Positions 7,575-14,192 of a stretch of 14,356 nucleotides of DNA are shown here, piece after piece. The notes below the pieces were generated by a model. That model searched no databases and was not told where the DNA came from. It was given only the letters and a program-made list of their open reading frames with translations. This DNA comes from CAZTZL01 sp964617625 (lineage in GTDB: Bacteria > Zhuqueibacterota > QNDG01 > DSAB01), in NCBI GenBank assembly GCA_964617625.1, contig CAZTZL010000071.1, forward strand, positions 1 through 14,356. The letters are read 5' to 3'. Numbering within the stretch: position 1 is the stretch's first letter; each line of letters begins with the position of its first letter. Made by a program: the position numbers and the translations under genes.

Positions 7575-8576
7575 ATGGCTTACAACCGGATTATAACACA
7601 CAGCGATTTTGACGGTGTCGTCAGCACGGTGATCTGCGCCCATATTTTTAATATCAACCGATATTTTTTTACCGGGCCGCGCGTGATTCAGGAGCTGAAA
7701 ATTCCGATAACAAAAAAGGATATTGTGTGCGATCTTCCGTGTCCTCCGGAATGCGGGCTGTGGTTTGATCATCACGAAGGGAACGCGAAGGATGTGAAAG
7801 CCAGGGGATTCGATCCCGAAAAAATCGAGGGTTGTTTTGAACTAAAACCTTCATGCAGCCGTGTGATATTTGATTATTTTCGCCCATCTCATGAAATGCC
7901 ATCGTGGTTTACCAGAATGGTTGATGAAGCGGACGACATCGATACATTCAATTATGCAAGTATCGAGGAATGGCAGAGAGAAACTCCCGGCAAGATCATC
8001 GACTGGACAATCAAGCTTCGCGAGGGAGACAATCAGCTGAGGCGGAACTATATGAAACAGCTGGTTTGTCAATTGAGAAGCGCTTCACTTGATGATGTGG
8101 CGCAAATGCCTTTTGTTTTGGATTTGTATCAAAAATATAAAAACGAGAAACAATCGATGCTCGAACGTATACAAAAAGAAGCGACATTCTTGGATGAAGA
8201 CAGAAACAAGGAGCTTGTCGTTCTGGATATGACCAAACACAAAATACGGCCAAAAATGCTGAAGCATTTTTCCTATCTTCTGTTTCCCCAGTCATTGGGG
8301 GTCATTGAAATCAACACTCTGTATGAAGAGGAAATAAAAACCAATAACCTGAGTATTTCCATGTCGCTCAGCCTGAAAAAGGGAGGCGACAGCGACCAGA
8401 AAAATGTCGGCGAAATTATGCGGGAAATGCATATCGGCGACGGTCATCGGGGTGCGGGCGCGGGCGTGGTCTTCTGCAGTGGGAAAGCGGAAATGGAGAG
8501 GATGAAGGAAAAAATATTGAAACAGATCTATTCCATTTGGAGGAATCAATCCAATGAGTACATGTCAGAATTATGA
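7575..8576 (+). CDS. DHH/DHHA1 family phosphoesterase
   Basis: Predicted cytosolic Mn2+-dependent phosphoesterase of 333 residues. DHH-family members cleave phosphodiesters or phosphoanhydrides in short oligonucleotides, pAp, cyclic dinucleotides or polyphosphate, so the substrate is open. Visible motifs are THSDFDGVVS (H9, D11, D13), VCDLP (D53), DHH at 65-67 with FDHHEGN context, and DEADDID (117-123). Near the C-terminus GDGHRG (288-293) fits the DHHA1 substrate-binding loop. The region between the domains is unusually rich in charged residues. Length matches NrnA-like stand-alone enzymes. Start ATG 7575 has only a weak upstream GACGG. It overlaps the next gene by 23 nt, indicating translational coupling, and seems to be the first gene after the candidate promoter at 7441-7470. 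Confidence 0.87.
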   Translation: MAYNRIITHSDFDGVVSTVICAHIFNINRYFFTGPRVIQELKIPITKKDIVCDLPCPPECGLWFDHHEGNAKDVKARGFDPEKIEGCFELKPSCSRVIFDYFRPSHEMPSWFTRMVDEADDIDTFNYASIEEWQRETPGKIIDWTIKLREGDNQLRRNYMKQLVCQLRSASLDDVAQMPFVLDLYQKYKNEKQSMLERIQKEATFLDEDRNKELVVLDMTKHKIRPKMLKHFSYLLFPQSLGVIEINTLYEEEIKTNNLSISMSLSLKKGGDSDQKNVGEIMREMHIGDGHRGAGAGVVFCSGKAEMERMKEKILKQIYSIWRNQSNEYMSEL

Positions 8577-8751
8577 ATCCAATTTAGCAAAATGCAACTG
8601 TTCCTACGAACCCTGTTCGAGAAAAGGGAAATGCTGCGAATGTCTGGCCTATCATAAAAGGCTTGGGGAACTGCCGGCCTGTTATTTTCCGGACGATGTA
8701 GAACGGACCTATGACCGTTCGATCCGCCGTTTTATTGAGACTCAAAAATGA
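8554..8751 (+). CDS. small Cys-rich protein, DUF6485-like
   Basis: A 65-residue cytosolic protein with seven Cys in its first half or so, in the pattern CNCSYEPCSRKGKCCEC followed by YHKRLGELPACYFP. This matches my recollection of the DUF6485 family, whose function is unknown to me. The Cys spacing suggests a bound metal (Zn or Fe-S), which is an inference. The ATG at 8554 has GGAGG at 8539-8543, 10 nt upstream. The gene overlaps the DHH gene by 23 nt, and its own stop overlaps the next start (ATGA, 8748-8751). Translation of the three genes is therefore likely coupled, and the proteins may act together. Confidence 0.85.
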   Translation: MSTCQNYESNLAKCNCSYEPCSRKGKCCECLAYHKRLGELPACYFPDDVERTYDRSIRRFIETQK

Positions 8752-9413
8752 GTATGGGCCGTTCATTTGATACATTGATTTTTGATCTGGATGGAACCCT
8801 GATTGATTCCGCCCCCGATGTTCATTTTTCTGTTAATTGTGCGTTGAAAGAGATGGGAGCGCCGCCGATCGGTCGGGAAGAAATCAGAAGGGCCATAGGG
8901 CCGGGTCAGGATGGATTTCTTAAAGTGGTCTTCCCGAACCTTAAGAAGTCGGAGGTCAACCGGTTTATTTTCATCTTTAGAAAATATTATTGGGAACACT
9001 GTCTGGACCGAACCGTACTCTTTCCGGGGGTGCAAATTGTATTGTCCACTTTGAAGGACAAACAATTTGCCATTGCAAGCAACAAACCGAAAGCATTTGT
9101 TGAAAAGATCATAACCGGTTTGAATATTGAAAACAGGTTCCGCTGTGTGGTCGGACCCGAAGATGTCAAGCATGCCAAGCCCGATCCCGAAATGGTTGTT
9201 AAAGTCCTGCACCTCTGCGGATGCGAACCGGACCGCGCCCTCTTGATCGGCGATACGAACCGGGATGTTATGGCCGGACGCGCCGCTGATGTCCCCGTGT
9301 GCGGCGTACAATACGGGTACGGGGAAATTCAGGAAATCAAAAAACAGAAGCCGGATTTTTTAATCGAACGTGCCGAAGAACTGATAGACATTGTCAACAA
9401 TCATCATCATTAA
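8748..9413 (+). CDS. HAD-superfamily phosphatase, phosphoglycolate phosphatase-like
   Basis: A 221-residue haloacid-dehalogenase-type hydrolase with all four motifs: FDLDGTLID (D13 nucleophile, D15 acid/base), IASNK (S111), HAKPDPEM (K144) and LIGDTNRD (D169, D173). An alpha-helical cap lies between motif I and motif II (about 20-90), the C1 type seen in Gph. The likely reaction is dephosphorylation of a small phosphomonoester; phosphoglycolate is the default guess, not shown by the sequence. The ATG overlaps the previous stop as ATGA. The protein ends in three natural His residues (VNNHHH). Eleven nt separate it from the dehydrogenase genes, so it is probably on the same transcript. Confidence 0.88.
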   Translation: MSMGRSFDTLIFDLDGTLIDSAPDVHFSVNCALKEMGAPPIGREEIRRAIGPGQDGFLKVVFPNLKKSEVNRFIFIFRKYYWEHCLDRTVLFPGVQIVLSTLKDKQFAIASNKPKAFVEKIITGLNIENRFRCVVGPEDVKHAKPDPEMVVKVLHLCGCEPDRALLIGDTNRDVMAGRAADVPVCGVQYGYGEIQEIKKQKPDFLIERAEELIDIVNNHHH

Positions 9414-9424
9414 TTTTAAATCCT

Positions 9425-10852
9425 ATGAATCGTATTGATCGACATCCTATTCTTGAATTTAAAAGAGGAAAGAGAATAACTTTCCATTTCGATGGAAAAG
9501 CAATCGAGGCGTATCAAGGGGAGACTATTGCTGCAGCGCTTCATGCCAATGGTATACAGGTGTTGAGCCACAGCCTAAAACACCACCGCCCCCGGGGATT
9601 TTTCTGCGCCATCGGAAAGTGTTCCTCCTGTATGATGGAAGTCAACGGTGTTCCCAATGTCAAGACCTGTTTAATTTTGGCTGAAGAGGGGATGGATATA
9701 CGTTCCCAAACCGGATGGGGACATCTCGAATCCGTGAACGGAAAGAGTGAACTTGCCCGAATCGAAATCCCATCTCTTGAAACCGATGTGGCTGTGGTTG
9801 GCGCAGGACCGGCCGGCCTTTCTGCCGCCGCGACGGCTTCCCGGTTCGGAGCAAGGGTCATGGTTTTTGATGAAAGCCCTGAAATCGGGGGGCAGCTTGT
9901 CAAGCAGACGCACATGTTCTTCGGTTCGCGGGATCAATACGCAAAAACCCGTGGAATCGACATCTCGGATAAATTGATACAGTCCATGGGAAAAGACGTT
10001 CAAATATTTCCGGAAACCCCGGCGATCGGATTTTATCCGCCTTGTCAACTATCTGTGGTGAAAGATCAAAAACTTTATAAAGTGAAAGCCAAAAAAATTA
10101 TTATTGCCGCGGGCGCCTCGGAGAATATGCTGACTTTTCCGAATAATGATTTGCCGGGCATCTACGGTGCCGGGGCGGTTCAAACCCTGATGAATGTGTA
10201 TGGCATTCTTCCCGGAAAACGGGTGCTCATGGTCGGCGCCGGAAATATCGGTGTCATTGTAGCCTATCAGCTTGTTCAGGCCGGTGTGGAGGTCGCTGCC
10301 ATTGTTGAAGCGCTGGCGGAAATCGGAGCCTATCAGGTGCACGCTTCTAAAATCCGCCGGTGCGGTGTACCGATTCTAACGCGTCATACCGTCCGGAGAG
10401 CGATTGGCCGGGACCGTGTCGAAGGCGCAACAATCGTGCAAATAGATGATCATTGGAAAGAAATCCCCGGCACGGAACGCGAGTTGGAACTCGATACGAT
10501 TTGTCTGGCAGTGGGTTTGCGGCCCTCATCCGAACTCTTTGCCCAGGCCGGATGCAGGATGGTCCATGTCCCTGAATTGGGGGGCGAAGTGCCTTTCCGT
10601 AATGAGAATTTGGAAACCTCGGTCGAGGGTATTTATGTAGCCGGAGACGCGGCTGGTATTGAGGAGGCCAGCAGCGCTATGTTGGAAGGCAGACTTGCCG
10701 GTCTGGATGCGGCTGAAAAACTTGCTGGAGAATCCGATGAAATCATGGAGTTAAAGAATAAAGTGAAAGCGGACTTAATACAGCTCCGTGCTGGGCCTTT
10801 CGGCGAAAAGATCCGCATTGGAGAACAAAAACTGAAAGAGGCAGTCCGGTAA
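9425..10852 (+). CDS. FAD/NAD(P)-dependent dehydrogenase subunit with N-terminal 2Fe-2S domain (PdhA/HcnA-HcnB-like)
   Basis: A 475-residue fusion protein. Residues 10-115 form a Fer2_4-type [2Fe-2S] domain with C61, C66, C69 and C82 as ligands. From 121 on is a two-dinucleotide-binding disulfide-reductase-like flavoprotein: VVGAGPAGLSAA (FAD), MVGAGNIGVIVA (269-280, NAD(P)-type) and VAGDAAGIEEAS (405-416). This is the layout of the alpha subunit of dye-linked L-proline dehydrogenase, opine oxidase, hydrogen cyanide synthase (HcnA plus HcnB fused) and heterotetrameric sarcosine oxidase. Its job would be to take electrons from the catalytic subunit and pass them to an acceptor. An upstream GTG at 9299 would run inside the HAD gene with non-homologous sequence, so ATG 9425 is preferred, although no clear ribosome site precedes it. 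The next gene starts 2 nt downstream. Confidence 0.88.
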   Translation: MNRIDRHPILEFKRGKRITFHFDGKAIEAYQGETIAAALHANGIQVLSHSLKHHRPRGFFCAIGKCSSCMMEVNGVPNVKTCLILAEEGMDIRSQTGWGHLESVNGKSELARIEIPSLETDVAVVGAGPAGLSAAATASRFGARVMVFDESPEIGGQLVKQTHMFFGSRDQYAKTRGIDISDKLIQSMGKDVQIFPETPAIGFYPPCQLSVVKDQKLYKVKAKKIIIAAGASENMLTFPNNDLPGIYGAGAVQTLMNVYGILPGKRVLMVGAGNIGVIVAYQLVQAGVEVAAIVEALAEIGAYQVHASKIRRCGVPILTRHTVRRAIGRDRVEGATIVQIDDHWKEIPGTERELELDTICLAVGLRPSSELFAQAGCRMVHVPELGGEVPFRNENLETSVEGIYVAGDAAGIEEASSAMLEGRLAGLDAAEKLAGESDEIMELKNKVKADLIQLRAGPFGEKIRIGEQKLKEAVR

Positions 10853-10854
10853 TC

Positions 10855-11340
10855 ATGAATTATTTAAAAGACGGCATCGTGGAAATTCAGGATCTTCAGC
10901 TTCCGTCGGAAGAACGGTTTGAGAAAGGTCCTGTCGTCATCATTGAATGCGTTCAGGAAATCCCGTGCAATCCCTGCGTGGAGGCCTGTCCCTTTTCCGC
11001 GATTACCATGCCGGAATCGATCAATCATGTTCCCGTGGTTGATTTTGAAAAATGTACGGGATGCGGCGTTTGTATTGCCCAGTGTCCGGGGCTGGCCATT
11101 TTTGTGGTTGACCGGACTTTCGAGGAAAAGAGGGCGCTTGTGTCACTGCCTTATGAATTTTTACCTTTACCCGAAAAGGGAGAGAGGATCACACTGATCG
11201 ACCGGACCGGACAGCCCTGCGGTGAAGGAGAAGTGATCCGTATTCGAAATGCGAAAAATCAGGACCGTACTCCCGTAGTCACGATTGCCGTGGACGAATC
11301 CATGGAGATGAATATCCGGTTTTTTAAGAGAAAAAAATAA
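10855..11340 (+). CDS. two-cluster [4Fe-4S] ferredoxin-like subunit (PdhF-like)
   Basis: A 161-residue electron-transfer protein. The first cluster motif is C32-x5-C38-x2-C41-x3-C45 (ECVQEIPCNPCVEACP) and the second C67-x2-C70-x2-C73-x3-C77 (CTGCGVCIAQCPG), enough for two [4Fe-4S] centres. The wider first spacing is typical of the ferredoxin subunit of dye-linked proline dehydrogenase clusters. The C-terminal half (about 95-155) looks beta-rich and has no recognised domain. The protein would carry electrons between the flavin subunits. The gene starts 2 nt after the preceding stop, with GAGG at 10838-10841. After its stop comes a gap of more than 400 nt full of repeats, splitting it from the other subunits. 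Confidence 0.87.
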   Translation: MNYLKDGIVEIQDLQLPSEERFEKGPVVIIECVQEIPCNPCVEACPFSAITMPESINHVPVVDFEKCTGCGVCIAQCPGLAIFVVDRTFEEKRALVSLPYEFLPLPEKGERITLIDRTGQPCGEGEVIRIRNAKNQDRTPVVTIAVDESMEMNIRFFKRKK

Positions 11341-11443
11341 TGTAACATGGATATATGACTGCTAAAATATTTATATTCATTAGGGCTTTGATAAAACGTA
11401 ATCCAAGAGTTTAAGATTTTATTGTTCATTCTTATTTTGAATT

Positions 11444-11468
11444 GCCACTTTTTTGGGAAAAAAGTGGC
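11444..11468. repeat. perfect 11-bp inverted repeat with GGG loop
   Basis: GCCACTTTTTT (11444-11454) and its exact reverse complement (11458-11468) are separated by GGG. Sixteen nt after its end a second small hairpin is complete. There is no T-run after the stem on the + strand, so it does not look like a classical terminator of the ferredoxin gene. Confidence 0.7.
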
Positions 11469-11470
11469 GC

Positions 11471-11484
11471 CCCGCCTTCGCGGG
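11471..11484. repeat. REP-like GC-rich hairpin
   Basis: CCCGC-CTTC-GCGGG forms a 5-bp stem with a four-base loop. The wording CCCGCCTTCGCGGG is like short palindromic repeats scattered in intergenic DNA of many bacteria. Whether it recurs in this genome cannot be seen here. Confidence 0.5.
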
Positions 11485-11529
11485 ATCAAGTAATTGAAAT
11501 TCTAAGATAGTGAAGACAAAAAACTTGCG

Positions 11530-11708
11530 GCTCCCGAAAAATCTCCTGGAAATGGAGGCTCGTTCACGGAAGTAATTGAACTCTCCCGACTCTGTATAAA
11601 AAATATTATTTGAATAGTCGGGATCAGACAGCAATTACTTCCCGTTCCGTTATAACGGAACGGACGTGAACTCACCTTCATTTCCCGAGACGGAGATTTT
11701 TCGAATGG
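11530..11708. repeat. large imperfect inverted repeat, possible MITE-like element
   Basis: Two arms face each other around an AT-rich centre (11592-11615). The left arm (11530-11591) carries in order CGAAAAATCTCC (11535-11546), GGAAATGGAGG (11548-11558), GTTCACG (11562-11568), GAAGTAATTG (11569-11578) and TCCCGACT (11584-11591). The right arm carries the reverse complements in mirrored order: AGTCGGGA (11616-11623), CAATTACTTC (11632-11641), CGTGAAC (11665-11671), CCTTCATTTCC (11675-11685, one mismatch) and GGAGATTTTTCG (11692-11703). The arms differ mainly by a 23-nt stretch in the right arm that is a palindrome plus one base. No target-site duplication was found by eye. Confidence 0.65.
11642..11663. 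repeat. 22-bp perfect palindrome
   Basis: Positions 11642-11652 (CCGTTCCGTTA) are the exact reverse complement of 11653-11663. It sits in the right arm of the large inverted repeat, exactly between two blocks that are adjacent in the left arm, so it looks like an insertion there or a loss from the other arm. Confidence 0.75.
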
Positions 11709-11727
11709 AGCGAGAGGACCAGTGTAT

Positions 11728-11759
11728 TATTTGAGTCAAATATGATAAGTTTGTAGATA
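11728..11759 (+). promoter_or_regulatory. candidate promoter and operator for the pdhX-pdhB-SDR genes
   Basis: TTGAGT (11731-11736) and TAGATA (11754-11759) are 17 nt apart, a fair sigma70-like pair. The -35 box lies inside a 15-bp near-perfect palindrome, TATTTGAGTCAAATA (11728-11742, single central base), which could bind a regulator. A start of transcription near 11766 would favour the ATG at 11793 or 11796 over the upstream TTG at 11769. Confidence 0.4.
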
Positions 11760-11792
11760 TATCAATGATTGAATGATTTTAACCGGATACAC

Positions 11793-12116
11793 ATGATGCC
11801 GAAACATAAAAATAAAAAATCAAAAACCGATTCTCGTAATGAGAACATTATTGTCTGCCGGTGTCAGGACATCACGCTGGCTGAGATCGAGGACGCCATT
11901 GATCAGGGCATGACCCATCCCGAAGAGATCAAGCGTTTTCTTCATGTCGGCATGGGGCCCTGCCAGGGCAGAACGTGCGGCCGTTTAATCGCCCGGTTGA
12001 TTGCAAAAAAGACAGGGAAGCCCATACATGAACTTCGGCAGACCAAACCGAGGCCGCCGCTAATTTCGGTTCCCATCAAATCCATCTTGCAGGAGAAGGA
12101 TGAAGAATCTGTTTGA
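11793..12116 (+). CDS. BFD-like [2Fe-2S] subunit (PdhX-like)
   Basis: A 107-residue protein with a basic N-terminal tail and a BFD-like [2Fe-2S] domain (about 17-75). The ligands are C22 and C24 (VCRCQD), then C57 and C62 (GPCQGRTCG), the CxC...CxxxxC pattern of bacterioferritin-associated ferredoxin and of the small subunit or domain in proline dehydrogenase, opine oxidase and sarcosine oxidase complexes. It would relay electrons between the flavin subunits. Starts are ambiguous. TTG at 11769 is possible but crowds the candidate promoter. ATG at 11793 is chosen, and 11796 is an equally good ATG. No strong ribosome site precedes any of them. It overlaps the next gene by 17 nt, so the two subunits are translationally coupled. 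Confidence 0.82.
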   Translation: MMPKHKNKKSKTDSRNENIIVCRCQDITLAEIEDAIDQGMTHPEEIKRFLHVGMGPCQGRTCGRLIARLIAKKTGKPIHELRQTKPRPPLISVPIKSILQEKDEESV

Positions 12117-13230
12117 CGTCATCATTATCGGCGGAGGAATCATCGGCACTTCCACAGGCCATTACCTTTCCCAAAAGGGACAGCGCGTACTGCTTCTCGA
12201 AAAGGATTTTCTAACTGCCGGTTCCACCGGACGCTGTATCACAGGTGTCCGTCAGCAGTTCTCCACTTCTTCCACAATTCAGACTGCCATGGAATCGGCA
12301 CGGCTCTTTCGTTCGATGAAAGAGGAATTCGGTTTCGATGTCGAATGGAAATCTTCCGGATATCTCTTTTTAGCCCATTCAGATGAAATGGTCAGTGTCT
12401 TCAAAAAGAACATTGCGATTCAAAAGCCGTTCGGTCTCGATGTGAATTTTCTGACGGCTGAAGAATGCAAAAAAATCGTTCCCCTGTTGAATATTGACGG
12501 TCTCATTGGCGGGGCCTGGTGCGCTTCGGACGGACAGGCCAATCCTTTTTTAGTCGTTCGGGGATTTGTGCAGGGCATTAAAAAAAACCGGGGCGAAATC
12601 AGGATCGGAGAAGAAGTTGTCGGAATCGAAATCCATAAAGGCCACGTGCATTCCGTGACCACTTCCGCCGGAAACACCTATCTTTCTTCCAAAGTACTGA
12701 ATGCGGCCGGTCCCTGGGCAAAAGAAGTGGCCGGCTTGGCCGGAATTCATATTCCTATCGAACCCGAAAGACACGAGGCGCTGGTCACCGAAGGCGTCGA
12801 GTACATGGGCATTCCCATGCTGGTCGATTACCGTGCCGACGGCGGCTATTTTGTGCAGCGGGTTACAGGTCAGTTCATCGGATGTTTCACGCCGGAACCG
12901 AATGTGCCGGGCCGGAATGTGGATTCCACTTTTAAATTCCTTGTCGAGATGTCGAGACGGATGGTGAAACTGGTTCCCGCTTTGAAAAATGTAGCGGTCC
13001 TGAGACAGTGGGCCGGCTCTTATTCCATGACGCCCGACGGCATTCCCATTATCGGTGAAACGGAAGTGAAAGGATTTTACTGTTGTGCGGGTATGTGCGG
13101 ACACGGGTTCATGTTAGGTCCGGCCATGGGGAAGTTCATGGCTCAGTATATAACGGAAAACACCTGGCCTGTTCCAATGGACGAATGTCTTTACGGACGG
13201 ACGTACGGTGAAAAAGAAATGATGGCATAA
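12100..13230 (+). CDS. FAD-dependent amino-acid/secondary-amine dehydrogenase catalytic subunit (DAO family, PdhB-like)
   Basis: A 376-residue D-amino-acid-oxidase-fold flavoenzyme. The N-terminal FAD site is DVIIIGGGIIG (6-16) with E34 ending the second strand. GSTGRCITGVRQQF (41-54) is the loop near the flavin characteristic of the proline dehydrogenase beta, sarcosine oxidase beta and opine oxidase B group. The C-terminal GHGFMLGP (334-341) completes the cofactor pocket. The expected reaction is oxidation of a C-N bond in an amino acid or N-alkyl amino acid (proline, hydroxyproline, sarcosine, glycine or an opine), giving an imine. Electrons would leave through the 2Fe-2S and 4Fe-4S partners. 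ATG 12100 has AGGAG at 12091-12095. There is no signal peptide, so it acts at the cytosolic side. The actual substrate is not decidable from motifs. Confidence 0.87.
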   Translation: MKNLFDVIIIGGGIIGTSTGHYLSQKGQRVLLLEKDFLTAGSTGRCITGVRQQFSTSSTIQTAMESARLFRSMKEEFGFDVEWKSSGYLFLAHSDEMVSVFKKNIAIQKPFGLDVNFLTAEECKKIVPLLNIDGLIGGAWCASDGQANPFLVVRGFVQGIKKNRGEIRIGEEVVGIEIHKGHVHSVTTSAGNTYLSSKVLNAAGPWAKEVAGLAGIHIPIEPERHEALVTEGVEYMGIPMLVDYRADGGYFVQRVTGQFIGCFTPEPNVPGRNVDSTFKFLVEMSRRMVKLVPALKNVAVLRQWAGSYSMTPDGIPIIGETEVKGFYCCAGMCGHGFMLGPAMGKFMAQYITENTWPVPMDECLYGRTYGEKEMMA

Positions 13231-13287
13231 TTCAATAGATTTTGTATATTATAGATATTCTTCCCAAAACAGGATTGGAGAAGAACC

Positions 13288-14079
13288 ATGAATTTAGGAT
13301 TAAAAGATAAAGTCGCCCTTGTCGCGGCATCGAGCCGTGGATTGGGAAAGGCAGTCGCCTGGGGATTGTCCCGTGAAGGGACGAAACTGGTGATTTGTTC
13401 GAGAGATAAAAAAGCACTGGAAGAAACCGCGGATGAAATCCTTCTTAAAACAGGCGTGACCGTATTTCCCCTCGCCCTTGACCTGGCCGATTCAGGCCAA
13501 ATCAACTGGCTGATTGAAGAAACCCTCGATCTTTTCGGAAGGGTGGACATTCTCGTGACCAATGCGGGTGGGCCGCCTGCGGGCGAGTTTGATGAACTCC
13601 AGGATGTGGACTGGAAACATGCCTACGAGTTGACCTTAATGAGCGCGGTTCATTTGAGCCGGGCCGTCATTCCAGGGATGCGGAAACAGAAATGGGGCCG
13701 CATCATTCATATGACGTCTGTCTCTGCAAAGCAGCCGATCCCGGGACTGCTGCTGTCCAATGTATTCCGCCCCGGCGTGATCGGACTGACCAAAAGCCAG
13801 GCACTCGATTTAGCGAAGGATAACATTCTGGTTAATGCAGTCTGTCCGGGTTACTTTCTGACCGACCGGGTGAAAAATCTCATTGAGGAAAAAGCGAAGA
13901 AAGCGAAAAAGAAGTTCAACAAAATGATGGAAGAGACCGCCTCTTCGATTCCGCTCGGACGCATGGGCAATCCCGAAGAGCTGGCCAATCTCATTGTCTT
14001 TTTGGCCTCCGAACGGGCAAGCTACATTACCGGATCGATCATTCAGGCGGACGGGGGTTATGTGAAGGGGTTGATGTAG
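13288..14079 (+). CDS. SDR-fold protein lacking the SDR catalytic tetrad (BKR-like subgroup)
   Basis: A 263-residue short-chain dehydrogenase/reductase-fold protein. General SDR features are present: NAGGPPAGEF (92-101), the Ser strand HMTSVSA (S144), VNAVCPGY and SYITGSIIQADGG. The catalytic parts are altered. The glycine motif reads AASSRGLG (13-20) instead of TGxxxGxG. The usual Asn position is T116. The YxxxK motif is SNVFR (S157 to R161). These changes match a known BKR-like SDR subgroup with imperfect motifs, so they are not likely sequencing errors. Residues 200-215 are unusually Lys-rich. It may bind NAD(P) with changed chemistry or act without catalysis. GGAG at 13277-13280 precedes ATG 13288. 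It lies 57 nt after the dehydrogenase and ends at a terminator, suggesting a role in the same pathway. Confidence 0.85.
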   Translation: MNLGLKDKVALVAASSRGLGKAVAWGLSREGTKLVICSRDKKALEETADEILLKTGVTVFPLALDLADSGQINWLIEETLDLFGRVDILVTNAGGPPAGEFDELQDVDWKHAYELTLMSAVHLSRAVIPGMRKQKWGRIIHMTSVSAKQPIPGLLLSNVFRPGVIGLTKSQALDLAKDNILVNAVCPGYFLTDRVKNLIEEKAKKAKKKFNKMMEETASSIPLGRMGNPEELANLIVFLASERASYITGSIIQADGGYVKGLM

Positions 14080-14106
14080 AATTTAATAACTTGAGAATAT
14101 AAATGG

Positions 14107-14140
14107 AAAAGCCCGCATGGTTGAATGCGGGCTTTTTTTT
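14107..14140 (+). terminator. intrinsic terminator after the SDR gene
   Basis: GCCCGCAT (14111-14118) pairs with ATGCGGGC (14125-14132) around the loop GGTTGA and is followed by eight T (14133-14140). Four A on the 5' side extend the stem. On the - strand only four T follow the stem, so it may also stop the convergent gene, less efficiently. Confidence 0.92.
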
Positions 14141-14192
14141 GGGAATTCTTTGATATTACAAAGTCATTTATTACCACAATTGTGTCATGCTA

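Larger units (their letters stand above)
11341..11792. other. repeat-rich intergenic region between dehydrogenase subunit genes
   Basis: No convincing gene on either strand. The region holds at least six inverted repeats or palindromes and a candidate promoter at its 3' end (listed separately). A 9-nt motif AAGTAATTG occurs at 11488-11496 and 11570-11578 and inverted at 11632-11640. CGGGATCA occurs at 11481-11488 and 11619-11626. Short repeated and inverted pieces of this kind suggest accumulated non-autonomous repeats. Confidence 0.75.

Noticed and set aside
8763..9311. 182-codon open frame on the - strand across the HAD gene
   Set aside because: Opposite a gene with all four HAD motifs; shadow frame.
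9402..9413. C-terminal His run of the HAD protein as an engineered tag
   Set aside because: Only three His after two Asn, in natural sequence context with no vector sequence around it.
9299..9424. Upstream GTG start for the 2Fe-2S flavoprotein
   Set aside because: It would overlap the HAD gene by 115 nt and add a 42-residue basic leader unlike family members; ATG 9425 gives the expected N-terminus.
11444..11484. Intrinsic terminator of the ferredoxin gene
   Set aside because: Neither hairpin is followed by a T-run on the + strand; the T-run of the first stem lies within its 5' arm.
11259..11634. Two overlapping small open frames on the - strand in and near the dehydrogenase gap
   Set aside because: They translate the repeats (for example the GCCAC/GTGGC hairpin) and one overlaps the ferredoxin gene; no protein family is visible.
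12550..13104. 184-codon open frame on the - strand across the DAO-family gene
   Set aside because: Opposite a gene with clear FAD-binding motifs; rich in His and Arg as expected for a shadow.
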